Shown: positions 22,121 to 29,400 of the stretch, piece by piece
Numbering within the stretch: position 1 is the stretch's first letter
How the letters are laid out: the number at the start of each line of letters is the position of its first letter
From: Methanobacteriota archaeon
Lineage (GTDB): Archaea; Halobacteriota; Methanomicrobia; Methanomicrobiales; Methanoculleaceae
Assembly (NCBI GenBank): GCA_023457135.1
Contig: JAEWMO010000012.1
Location: 1-33,309, forward strand
Reading direction: 5' to 3'
Length of the DNA stretch: 33,309 nucleotides
Made by a program: the position numbers and the translations under genes
The notes under the pieces: model-generated
Databases searched by the model: none
The model's input: the letters and a program-made list of their open reading frames with translations, nothing else
What the model was told of the DNA's origin: nothing

Positions 22121-23371
22121 TTACACCGGGAGAAGCGAGAGGAAGAGCACGTAGACCGCCGTCTGCGCGATGGTGAGCGGAACCCCGATCCGGGCAAACT
22201 CCCCAAACGTCAGCGTCTCGCCCTCTTTCTCCGCGCCCTGGATGATGATGACGTTGCTTGCGGCACCCAGGATCAGCATGTTCCCGGCGATGGTGCTGCC
22301 GGCCGCAAGCGCCATCATTCCGACTGTGGAGGCGCCGAGGTGCTCGAGAACCGGGAGGGAGAGGGCGACGAAGGGAACGTTCGAGACGAACTGGGAGACG
22401 ACGACGCTTGTCACGACGATGACCGGGACGGCGGCGAGATCGAGCGAACTTCCGTCGATGAGCGGCTGGAAGAACCCCGACTGCCAGACGCTCGCCATGA
22501 GGACGAAGAGGGCGGCGAAGAAGGCCAGGGTCGGCCAGTCGATCCGGCGCACGATCTCAAGGCGCCGCCTGCTCCCGGCAAGGACCGGGATCGCTGCGAG
22601 GACCGCGATCCAGGTCAGCCTGACCTCGATGTCCGGGGCGAGAACGGCCATGGCGACCCTGGCGCCGATCAGGAGGACGAGCAGGACGAGCGAGAGGCGG
22701 GCAAGACCTGCGAGCGCGGGGTCGCAGATCGCCTCTTCGCGGTGGACCAGGGGGGCTGTGTGGAACTCGTCCGGGAACGCCCGGGCAAGGAAGATGTAGG
22801 CGAGCAGGAGCGAGATTGCCGTCGGCACGGCGAGGTAAAGAGGGAACGTGATGAACGGATACTTGATCCCGTCCGATAGCGCGACAAGGAGGTTTTGCGG
22901 GTTGCCGATGGGGCTTACGACGCTTCCCGTCGTGATGGCGAACGCGAGTGCGAGGAGCAAAAGTTTTGTGGATATCCCGTGCCGCCGGGCAAAGTAGATC
23001 ATCAGGGGAGTGCCCACGACCGCAAGCGTATCGTTCATCAGGAGCGCCGAGAGCACCCCGGCGCCGATGAGGATCGAAACGACGAGGCTCTTCACCGACC
23101 CGGCCCGGGCAAAGAGGCGATAGGAGAGGTGGTAGAGGTAACCGCTTGCCGCAAGCGCCTCCCCGATCACGAACATGAAGAAGAGGAAGAGCATCACGTC
23201 GAGGTTGATCGACGCGAGCGCATCCCCGGGCGTGATCGCTCCGGTCACGAGGACCACGCCGGCCCCGATAACCATCACCTGCCAGATCCGGAAGTTGATG
23301 CTCCCGACTTTGCGGAGAGCGATCAGGAGGAAGACGACGATGAGGACGACGATCGGGATGAGGCTGCCCAC
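22121..23371 (-). CDS. SLC13/ArsB-type (ion transporter superfamily) permease
   Basis: The 416-residue membrane protein has about ten or eleven hydrophobic helices, starting with SLIPIVVLIVVFLLIALR. The family signature SPIGNPQNLLVALSDG lies near residues 153-168, and LMNDTLAVVGTPLMIYF near 111-127 is the matching repeat. A second re-entrant repeat shows SNVPFVALSLPVL and AAGSTIAGNMLILGAASN. These mark the SLC13/ArsB/NhaD ion transporter superfamily: sodium- or proton-coupled transport of anions such as arsenite, sulfate or dicarboxylates. The substrate is not readable. The start is GTG 23369-23371, since no ATG is nearby. Its neighbour is a PhoU-like gene, which leaves open a phosphate-related anion, but that is speculation. 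Confidence 0.85.
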   Translation of the reverse strand: MGSLIPIVVLIVVFLLIALRKVGSINFRIWQVMVIGAGVVLVTGAITPGDALASINLDVMLFLFFMFVIGEALAASGYLYHLSYRLFARAGSVKSLVVSILIGAGVLSALLMNDTLAVVGTPLMIYFARRHGISTKLLLLALAFAITTGSVVSPIGNPQNLLVALSDGIKYPFITFPLYLAVPTAISLLLAYIFLARAFPDEFHTAPLVHREEAICDPALAGLARLSLVLLVLLIGARVAMAVLAPDIEVRLTWIAVLAAIPVLAGSRRRLEIVRRIDWPTLAFFAALFVLMASVWQSGFFQPLIDGSSLDLAAVPVIVVTSVVVSQFVSNVPFVALSLPVLEHLGASTVGMMALAAGSTIAGNMLILGAASNVIIIQGAEKEGETLTFGEFARIGVPLTIAQTAVYVLFLSLLPV

Positions 23372-23424
23372 GCTACCACCGGTGATGGGAGAAATATGCT
23401 GACTGAAGGTTTGCTGTCTCGCTG

Positions 23425-23430
23425 AAAAAA
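23425..23430 (-). terminator. T-run terminator of the PhoU-like gene
   Basis: Six A residues on the plus strand read CTCTTTTTTCAGC on the minus strand, about 26 bases past the stop of the gene ending at 23456. Confidence 0.4.
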
Positions 23431-23455
23431 GAGATCACAGGGGGTCCTGTGGCCC

Positions 23456-24463
23456 TCAGGCCTCCTGCCCGATGATCTGGTTGATGACGCTCTCGCAGAT
23501 GTCCCCGGAGTAGTCTCCAATCCGCCGGACGCTCTCTGCGATCTGCCCTGCGGGGATCGCCACAACCGCCTCGGACCGGAGCGCCCGGGTGTTGATCTCG
23601 TGGGTCTTCTCCTCGAGGTCGCGCACCCTCTGAAGCGTCGCGTTTGCTCTCTTGATATCGCCCGTATGAAACGCCTCCATGCTCCACGCGAAGATCTCAA
23701 GAGCGAGTGCGCTTGCCGCGTCGATGAGATCGAGTGTCTCCGGATCGGGAGCGTGTTCGACCAGGTTGAGAGCGTTGTATGCTACCCGTGTGGCGTGATC
23801 GGCTATCCGTTCGATGATCCTGCTCACCTGGAAGTAGTATGCCGCCTGGTTCACCGCGATCCCCATCCGGCGCGAGAGCGTGACGTCGGTCAGGATAAGG
23901 TTGTTCTGCCGGGCAACGAGCCAGTGCAGCCGGTCCACCTCCGTGTCCCGTTCGATGACGCTCCGGGCGAGGGCCGTATCGCGTCCCCGTAGAGAGGCCA
24001 CCGCATCCTGCTGCATGCCCCGCGCCAGCACGTGCATCCTCCTGACGGTATTCTCAAACGGCATCTCTGCGGGGTTGAGGAGATCCTTGATCGTTATCGA
24101 GGAGTCCGTCTCCCCGACGACCTCCTGGCCTATCGCCATCTGCGTGAACTCCCTGACGAGCTGCAGGACGAACGGCGGCAGCCGGCCTTTCGACTCGAGA
24201 CGGATGGCCGTGAATCCGGCGATGTAAGCCCCGACAAGAAGGCGGAGCAGGTAGGTGTGGTCCGTCGTGGCACCGACCTCAAAGACTTTGGTCCGGCGAA
24301 CCGCCTCCCCGCTGATCTTGGGGGTGATCAGGAGCGATCCGTCGGGCTGCACGATGAGCCCTACCGGGTCGTTCTTCTGGATATTCGCGGATCTTATCCA
24401 CTGTTTGGGCAGGGACACGATATATGACGAACCGCCGGTGATCTGAACCTTTCTGATCTCCAT
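23456..24463 (-). CDS. PhoU-like phosphate regulator with N-terminal AbrB/SpoVT domain
   Basis: The 335-residue protein begins MEIRKVQITGGSSYIVSLPKQW, an AbrB/SpoVT-type swapped-hairpin DNA-binding domain (about 1-45). Two PhoU three-helix repeats follow: about 130-235 (EVDRLHWLVARQNNLILTDV) and 240-330 (RIIERIADHATRVAYNAL, RRIGDYSGDICESVIN), each with the E/DxxxD metal-binding pattern. PhoU proteins restrain Pst phosphate uptake, and the archaeal AbrB fusion probably also binds DNA as a phosphate-responsive regulator (inference). ATG 24463 is chosen because the TATA box near 24492-24500 places transcription close to 24470; a longer frame to 24550 would start upstream of that. It stands divergent to a broken pstC, so its usual partner is missing here. 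Confidence 0.85.
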   Translation of the reverse strand: MEIRKVQITGGSSYIVSLPKQWIRSANIQKNDPVGLIVQPDGSLLITPKISGEAVRRTKVFEVGATTDHTYLLRLLVGAYIAGFTAIRLESKGRLPPFVLQLVREFTQMAIGQEVVGETDSSITIKDLLNPAEMPFENTVRRMHVLARGMQQDAVASLRGRDTALARSVIERDTEVDRLHWLVARQNNLILTDVTLSRRMGIAVNQAAYYFQVSRIIERIADHATRVAYNALNLVEHAPDPETLDLIDAASALALEIFAWSMEAFHTGDIKRANATLQRVRDLEEKTHEINTRALRSEAVVAIPAGQIAESVRRIGDYSGDICESVINQIIGQEA

Positions 24464-24485
24464 GGACCGGTACGCGTTGGCGCCG

Positions 24486-24523
24486 TGGCGATATATACAT
24501 GCTGGGTAATATATATGTCGCCA
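24486..24523. promoter_or_regulatory. Divergent phoU/pstC promoter with inverted repeat
   Basis: TGGCGA (24486-24491) and TCGCCA (24518-24523) form inverted arms flanking two TATA-like runs, tatatacat (24492-24500) and taatatatat (24507-24516). The left run is at the right distance for the PhoU-like gene. A further direct repeat CATATA-ct-CATATA lies at about 24541-24554, facing pstC. This looks like an operator around paired TATA boxes. Confidence 0.4.
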
Positions 24524-24638
24524 TTTATTATTGAGGGTACATATACTCATATAGTCTCATTCGGGAAGGCCTATCCGGCCGGCAGCCTGCATTCCGACGG
24601 GGATCGCACGGGGGCTCGCAGAACTGCCTGTCCCGGGA

Positions 24639-25180
24639 AATAACCGGCATATCTGCGAGGGGGCCACGAGAGCGCTCTGGTTCTGCATGGCTGTTCCTGT
24701 CGTCGTTGCCGTCTCTTCTTCCCGGCCGGGAACGGCTACTCGATCTTCGCGGAGGCCGGGGTCTGGAACTTCCTTGCCGGCGACGTCCGGGACCCGGCGG
24801 GAACCGCTCCGGCCTGTTGTATCTCTCCCCTCATCGCCGGCCCGCTCCTGGTTACGCCTGGTGCGATGGCGCTTGCCATCTCGTTCGGGATCGCCGTCGC
24901 CGTCTTCATCGCCGAACCTGCACCGCCCCGGGTTCGCGCGGTAGTAAAACCTGCCGTTGAACTCCTGGCGGGGATACCTTCGGTGGTGTACGGATTCTTC
25001 GGTCTGATCGTGCTGACCGACTGGATCCGTGTCTCCTTCATCGTCGCGTCCGGGGAGACCTGGCTTGCCGGCTCCATCCTGCTCGGCATCATGGCGCTTC
25101 CCACGATCGTCAGCGTCTCGGAGGATGCGATCAGCGCGGTGCCCCGTGCATACGGGGAGGGGTCGCTTGCCCTCGGAGCG
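24639..25180 (+). pseudogene. pstC: Broken phosphate ABC transporter permease pstC
   Basis: The region encodes the front half of PstC in two frames. The first transmembrane segment reads LWFCMAVPVVVAVSS from ATG 24687. After a frameshift in the run tctcttcttccc (about 24711-24722), the protein continues in another frame as GNGYSIFAEAGVWNFLAGD (from about 24733). It then runs through PLIAGPLLVTPGAMALAIS, PRVRAVVKPAVELLAGIPSV and LLGIMALPTIVSVSEDAISA, ending at YGEGSLALGA. That is the start of the EAA loop, where intact permeases continue TRWQTI and have about 100 more residues. The homology stops at 25180, abutting the convergent gene's stop codon. pstS, pstA and pstB are absent. A functional permease is not possible from this copy. 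Confidence 0.75.
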
Positions 25181-26155
25181 CTATGTCCACAGGAACGTTG
25201 TGAGCCAGAGGAGCAGGGCAAAGAGGATTATTGTCGTAACGATTGACCCTTTCCAGTATCGCCGTGCGACGGCCTTGTCGTGGATATCCCGGGGCTCTAT
25301 CTTCAGCAGGACCACGGCGACGAGTGTGCCTGCTATCAGCCCGACGATCTGCCCGGCCACCAGCACCGCAGCGGAGAAAAGGACGATGGGATCGGTTACC
25401 AGAACAATCCCGGCTACCACGGTCGGCGGGATGATGGCGGCGGCGATGGCGACGCCGGCGATCACTTCCGTCGTGCCCTTGTTGAACGCCACCGCCGCCG
25501 CGAAGCCGAGAAGCACCGCCATCAGCGTGTAGATGGGGTTTAACACGAGGCGCGTGACGACCTCTTCGGTCGGTCCAATCGGTATGACGAGACTGATCAG
25601 GAAGGTGGCGACGGCGGCGAGGACGAAGACGCTGATAAGCAGTGTCGCCAGCACGCCGATGCAACGCAGGGCGTCCTGGATCATGCCCAGAGCGGCGTAA
25701 ACGGCGAACCCGTAGATCGGGCCCATGATCGGGGAGAGCAACATCGCCCCGAGGATGATCGTCTCGTTGTTGAGCAACAGCCCGGAGAGGGCGATCAGCC
25801 CGGCGATAGACGTCAACGCCAGTTTGGTGAGATCGAGGGTCTCATAATCTTTGACGGTATCGAGCAGCTTTTCGACCGGGGTCTTCTCCTCCTTCTCTTC
25901 GGCCTCCTTCTCGAAGCGTTCGAGAAGCGAGGAGACGACGAAGTCCGGAGACGAGACCTCTATCATGTTCTCGTGATGCTCGAGGTCCAGCACATCCCGG
26001 ATCTTCTCGATAAGGTCGTCGAGGTTCTCGTCCGGCGTGTATACGATGATCTGGTAAATATCCTGCACGAGTGATACCGTATAGCGGAGGCCCTTGAGGA
26101 CCTCCTCTACCCGTGTATGACCGTCTTCACGTACGTGTATGATGACCTTCTTCAT
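25181..26155 (-). CDS. TIGR00341/DUF389 family membrane protein
   Basis: The 324-residue protein has a soluble N-terminal ferredoxin-like domain (about 1-75: MKKVIIHVREDGHTRVEEVL, YQIIVYTPDENLDDLIEKI) and an acidic linker (KEAEEKEEKTPVEKLLDT). From about 112 there are at least six hydrophobic helices, including ETIILGAMLLSPIMGPIYGF, the hallmark of DUF389. Later signature segments are NKGTTEVIAGVAIAAAIIPP and a final helix ending LTTFLWT. The family is widespread in archaea and bacteria and has no established function; transport is assumed. The stop TAG (25181-25183) is exactly where pstC homology ends. ATG 26155 has no visible ribosome site. Confidence 0.85.
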   Translation of the reverse strand: MKKVIIHVREDGHTRVEEVLKGLRYTVSLVQDIYQIIVYTPDENLDDLIEKIRDVLDLEHHENMIEVSSPDFVVSSLLERFEKEAEEKEEKTPVEKLLDTVKDYETLDLTKLALTSIAGLIALSGLLLNNETIILGAMLLSPIMGPIYGFAVYAALGMIQDALRCIGVLATLLISVFVLAAVATFLISLVIPIGPTEEVVTRLVLNPIYTLMAVLLGFAAAVAFNKGTTEVIAGVAIAAAIIPPTVVAGIVLVTDPIVLFSAAVLVAGQIVGLIAGTLVAVVLLKIEPRDIHDKAVARRYWKGSIVTTIILFALLLWLTTFLWT

Positions 26156-26559
26156 AATTCACGCAACGCATCTGTGCCGGTAACGGGATCGTGCAGGACC
26201 GGTAAGGGGGTACCCGGCGGCTGCAGAGCCCCCGATCCGTTCTCTGCCACGGTCTCCGCCTCGCCGTGCCGTTCCGGGGAAGCGAGGCTCAGCAACGCGG
26301 CGGCACACAGGTAGAGAAGAAGATCGTGGTCGACCGCGAGCAGTGTAATGCAGCAGGTAAAATTAAGCTTTCTTTAGCATGCGGGAGGAGAGAGACGACA
26401 ACGGACAGGACACCCTGCAACATCGGAGGGATGCCTGAAGAAATGCGGTTTTGAGAGAAGAGGATGCACAAAAAGACGACGTCAAGGGGGGAAGTGTCTT
26501 GTGCGGATCCAAATCTCTCTAGGTCTATTTAGATCGTAGCGATATTTAATAATTTCCGT
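26156..26559. other. Intergenic region without a recognisable gene
   Basis: Upstream of the DUF389 gene, this 400-base gap holds only short, low-quality frames on either strand. The right half (from ~26340) becomes AT-richer, with taaaattaagctttctttag at 26357-26376 as a possible promoter for the DUF389 gene. tRNA-like, CRISPR-like or transposon ends were not seen. Confidence 0.4.
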
Positions 26560-26567
26560 TTTTAATA

Positions 26568-26602
26568 AATGAAAAATAAAGGTTTTGCCCGGTTGCCCGG
26601 GC
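26568..26602 (-). terminator. Hairpin plus T-rich terminator of the sulfurtransferase gene
   Basis: GCCCGG (26587-26592) and CCGGGC (26597-26602) pair around a four-base loop. On the minus strand this is followed by aaaacctttatttttcat. It begins ten bases past the stop of the gene ending at 26612. This is the clearest hairpin terminator in the window. Confidence 0.6.
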
Positions 26603-26611
26603 GTTTGCGGT

Positions 26612-27574
26612 CTACCGTGTGAAAGCCGCCTCAGCTCGCCGCTCTCGCGCTTCAGGTCCCTCTACGGTCGGGTTGTCCGGATATGAGGACCACTCGGTGA
26701 ACGACCCCTCATAGATCCGGACGTTGGGATAGAGGTAGAACCACTTCAGGAGGATGAACTCGTTCGTGGCTTCCCGGCCGGTCCCGCACGAGCAGATGAC
26801 GGTCCTGGTCCTGTCGACGCCGTGGTCCTCGAGGGCGATATCGAGGTCTGCGTTCGGTTTGAGGAGGGCCGGGTTCTCGTCGTCCATCAGACTTCTCCAG
26901 GGGAGGCTGATCGCGCCGGGAATGTGCCCCCGCATCCGCCAGGGCCCCTGCCCTTCGTACACCTTCGCCGGACGTGCATCGAGCACGACCACATCCTCGT
27001 TGTCCTTGATCTGCCGGAACTCATCATACCCGATAGCGTACTCCTCGCGAACCTCGACGTTGAACGAGGACGGTTCAACAGTGGGGAAGTCCTGCGAGAG
27101 TTCGCGGCCTTCGCTCTTCCATTGATCGATCCCTCCATCGAGGACGTATACCATGTTGTGGCCGTATTTCACGAGCGAGTAGGCCATCATCGTCTGGCCG
27201 AGCCCATCGCCCCGGCCGGAGAACGCGCCTTTTCCGGTGTAGACGACGACCGGCGAGTCCGCCTCGATGCCCGCGCGCCGGAACGACTCCTGGATGCAGC
27301 CGGTCGAGTTGTACGCCGTCGGGAAGCCCCGGTTCGAGACCCGGAGAACTCCTTCGGTCAGGTAGACGGCACCGGGGATGTGCTCCTGGATGTAGTCGTG
27401 CACGTCCGGCTGCACGTCGATGATCCTCAGGTCGGCGTCGCTTATGTGGTCGGCAAGCCAGTCCGTGGTCACCAGTTTGACCTTCCCGTCACCCCGGGGG
27501 TAGGGAGCGTTCTGACGGTCGCTCATCGCCTGCATGCGCTCCATGCCGCCGGAGGTAAACATCTTCTCGTCCAT
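26612..27574 (-). CDS. Two-domain rhodanese-type sulfurtransferase
   Basis: The 320-residue protein has two rhodanese domains. The N-terminal one (about 32-150; VTTDWLADHISDADLRIIDVQ, HIPGAVYLTEG) has no Cys in its loop (VVYTGKGAFSGRGDG) and is structural. The C-terminal one (about 180-305) has DVVVLDARPAKVYEG, GHIPGAISLPWRSLMD and the active loop CSCGTGREATNEF, whose Cys carries the persulfide. It fits the thiosulfate or 3-mercaptopyruvate sulfurtransferase class and could supply sulfur for cofactor or Fe-S synthesis, or detoxify cyanide; which one is not decidable. ATG 27574 is chosen because gaggtgat, matching the 16S anti-Shine-Dalgarno, lies just upstream and covers the ATG at 27580. A TATA box and an inverted repeat lie in the leader. 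Confidence 0.88.
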   Translation of the reverse strand: MDEKMFTSGGMERMQAMSDRQNAPYPRGDGKVKLVTTDWLADHISDADLRIIDVQPDVHDYIQEHIPGAVYLTEGVLRVSNRGFPTAYNSTGCIQESFRRAGIEADSPVVVYTGKGAFSGRGDGLGQTMMAYSLVKYGHNMVYVLDGGIDQWKSEGRELSQDFPTVEPSSFNVEVREEYAIGYDEFRQIKDNEDVVVLDARPAKVYEGQGPWRMRGHIPGAISLPWRSLMDDENPALLKPNADLDIALEDHGVDRTRTVICSCGTGREATNEFILLKWFYLYPNVRIYEGSFTEWSSYPDNPTVEGPEARERRAEAAFTR

Positions 27575-27598
27575 TCCCATCACCTCATACGTGGTACT

Positions 27599-27617
27599 CT
27601 CACTGGAAGCCAGTGAG
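27599..27617. promoter_or_regulatory. Inverted repeat in the sulfurtransferase leader
   Basis: CTCACTGG-aag-CCAGTGAG has perfect eight-base arms. It lies a few bases downstream of the expected transcription start (near 27622), where a bound repressor or an RNA hairpin would control expression. Confidence 0.45.
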
Positions 27618-27644
27618 CCTGGCCTCACAGCGGGCTTGAGACCA

Positions 27645-27652
27645 CATATATC
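27645..27652 (-). promoter_or_regulatory. TATA box of the sulfurtransferase gene
   Basis: On the minus strand the sequence reads agatatatg, in otherwise GC-rich DNA. It predicts a start of transcription near 27622 and a leader of about 48 bases. Confidence 0.5.
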
Positions 27653-27744
27653 TTGTGCAGGATCCGGTGGAGGCGAGGTCCTGATGGTGTGAAGGACAGT
27701 GCGCTTTCAGCGCGTTGAATATCATTTCAGGGGAATGGTCTCTC

Positions 27745-28419
27745 TCACTCCCCGGCCCCTTCCGGCCCCAGGTCGATGCTCTCTCCCGGCGAGAGGATCC
27801 TGACCTTGCTCGACGTCGTCCGCTCGATCGCCTGCTTGAAGTTCTCCAGGTCCTGGCAGATGGCGGGGAAGGTGTCGTAGTGCATCGGGATCACCAGCCG
27901 CGCCCCGGTGTACCGGGCGGCGATCATCGCCTCCTCGGGCCCCATCGTGAAGCGCCCCCCGACGGGGAGGAGGGCCACGTCCGGCCGGTAGAGGTCCCGG
28001 ATGAGCTGCATGTCGGAGAAGAGTGCCGTATCGCCGGCGTGGTAGACGGTGGTGCCGTCCATCGTGATGACGAACCCTGCCGCGACGCCGCCGTAATAGC
28101 CCATGCCCTCGTCCTCCAGCCATGACGAGTGGAGCGCGGGCGTCATCGTGAACCGGACGCCGTCGACGGAGATGCTGCCCCCGATGTTCATCGCCTCGAC
28201 AGGGACACCTTTCGTTTTCAGGTACTTCGCCACCTCGTTGACGGCGACTGTCTTCTTCCCAAGCTGCACCGTAATGCCCATGTGGTCCGCGTGGGCGTGC
28301 GTCACGGCGACGATGTCCGGCTCCTCGGAGAGGGAGCCCTCCGGGATGAACGGGTCGATGAGGATCTTTCGCGATCCGACGAGCGAGAAACATGCGTGGC
28401 CAAGCCAGGTCAACCTCAT
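27745..28419 (-). CDS. UPF0173-type metal-dependent hydrolase (beta-lactamase fold)
   Basis: This 224-residue metallo-beta-lactamase-fold protein starts MRLTWLGHACFSL, the family's usual opening. The HxHxDH metal motif is THAHADHMG at about 48-56. Further ligands are HSSW near 104, YHAGDT near 133-138 and PMHYDTFP near 185-192. Family members hydrolyse unknown phosphate or ester bonds. A GTG at 28443 is in frame and upstream, but homologous family proteins begin at the M(R/K)LTWLGH position, so 28419 is chosen. It follows the Cmi4-like gene on the same strand with a T run between them, so they are probably transcribed separately. Confidence 0.85.
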   Translation of the reverse strand: MRLTWLGHACFSLVGSRKILIDPFIPEGSLSEEPDIVAVTHAHADHMGITVQLGKKTVAVNEVAKYLKTKGVPVEAMNIGGSISVDGVRFTMTPALHSSWLEDEGMGYYGGVAAGFVITMDGTTVYHAGDTALFSDMQLIRDLYRPDVALLPVGGRFTMGPEEAMIAARYTGARLVIPMHYDTFPAICQDLENFKQAIERTTSSKVRILSPGESIDLGPEGAGE

Positions 28420-28444
28420 GGAGAAGAGATCGATCTCGCCCACT

Positions 28445-28450
28445 AAAAAA
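28445..28450 (-). terminator. T-run terminator of the Cmi4-like gene
   Basis: On the minus strand ACATTTTTTAGTG lies about 33 bases past the stop of the gene ending at 28483, and 26 bases before the next gene's ATG. Confidence 0.4.
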
Positions 28451-28482
28451 TGTTCAGGAAAAGCAGAGGGTGGACCGGGAGT

Positions 28483-29091
28483 TCAGAACTCCCCCATATC
28501 GATCGCTTCGGTGATATCGATGGCCTCGGAGAGACCGTCGTTCGCGACACCGCGCGTCATCTGTTCGGAGAGATCACGGTCCTCCATAACATCCCGGATC
28601 CGTTCGAGGTACGGGTCGAGAGTGGTGTCCCTCTCCTGCTCGATCACGTGGCGGTACTCACGAAGTGTGGAGGGGCTCACATCGAGTTCCTCGCTGATCT
28701 CCTTCATGGTCTTCCCCGAATCAAGAAGTTCCGACATCGTCTCGCGATCGAACGGCATCTTGAAGTCCAGTTCCCTGAAGAGTTTGAGGCGGACCCGCGC
28801 ACGTGCCACGGTCTTGCTCAGCTTCTCATCGCCGAGCGCCCTCGCAATCTCTGTATCGTTCTTGCCGTCGTAATACGCAACCACGAGTCGTGCGAGCTGC
28901 CTTGGAGCGAGTTTGGTCTTGAAGTATCCCTGATCGAGGACTTCGCGCATGATCAGGGCAATCTCGCGCTCAACAGCGTCGCGATCCCGGAGCGTACCGT
29001 GAACCTTCCTCATCGGCTCAACGATCGTCTTCTTGTTCGTGATGGTCGTGAACAGCTCAAGGAGCTGCTGCTTGCGGGTATCTTCTGCCAT
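28483..29091 (-). CDS. HTH regulator resembling 'conditioned medium-induced protein 4'
   Basis: The 202-residue protein is mostly helical and charged (TRKQQLLELFTTITNKKTIVEP, LAPRQLARLVVAYYDGKNDTEIARAL). It contains a clear helix-turn-helix near residues 118-140 (TMKEISEELDVSPSTLREYRHVI) and a second HTH-like stretch at DTEIARALGDEKLSKTVARAR. Homologues in methanogens and haloarchaea are annotated as conditioned medium-induced protein 4, first seen in haloarchaeal stationary-phase medium work (recalled). A regulatory role is likely. The frame opens at ATG 29142, but the TATA box at 29153-29163 predicts transcription from about 29132, so ATG 29091 is preferred. Confidence 0.7.
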   Translation of the reverse strand: MAEDTRKQQLLELFTTITNKKTIVEPMRKVHGTLRDRDAVEREIALIMREVLDQGYFKTKLAPRQLARLVVAYYDGKNDTEIARALGDEKLSKTVARARVRLKLFRELDFKMPFDRETMSELLDSGKTMKEISEELDVSPSTLREYRHVIEQERDTTLDPYLERIRDVMEDRDLSEQMTRGVANDGLSEAIDITEAIDMGEF

Positions 29092-29152
29092 GTCCGTGTC
29101 TCTCTGTCTGCATTCCACCGTCTGACTCTGAAGGTCACCCATGATGACCCCG

Positions 29153-29163
29153 TATATATATAA
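29153..29163 (-). promoter_or_regulatory. TATA box of the Cmi4-like gene
   Basis: The run tatatatataa (plus strand) is the only AT block of its kind upstream of the gene. Its distance to the two candidate ATGs favours the downstream one (29091), leaving a ~40-base leader. Confidence 0.5.
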
Positions 29164-29363
29164 CTATCCCCCAACCGGGGCGTAACGTTCCCTACATTAC
29201 AACTTTTAACATTTAATACTTGCCATATAAACCGTCAAAAGAACGGGATCTTTTCCGCGGATGTAACTATCTCTTCCGGAATACCGGCAACCCTGAAAGA
29301 AAAACTCCTTTTCTCGTGCCTGTTTTTCGAAGAATTGTGATCTCGTGCGAGCAGAGAACCATT

Positions 29364-29372
29364 CTTTATTAG
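29364..29372 (+). promoter_or_regulatory. TATA box of glyS-hef operon
   Basis: ctttattag is centred about 33 bases before ATG 29401 and predicts a leader of only six or seven bases. The 237-base gap between it and the divergent Cmi4-like gene also has AT-rich stretches (about 29201-29235) but no gene. Confidence 0.5.
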
Positions 29373-29400
29373 CACCGGCGCTCAAGTGTACTGCAGGACT

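Noticed and set aside
22025..23425. Two long plus-strand frames antisense to the permease gene
   Set aside because: Both are antisense shadows, rich in Asp/Glu/Arg, and the opposite strand encodes a clear transporter.
26266..26454. Small plus-strand frame with a VEKKIVVDREQC segment
   Set aside because: The fragment briefly recalls a ferredoxin-like start, but the remaining sequence has no cysteine motif and there is no start signal.
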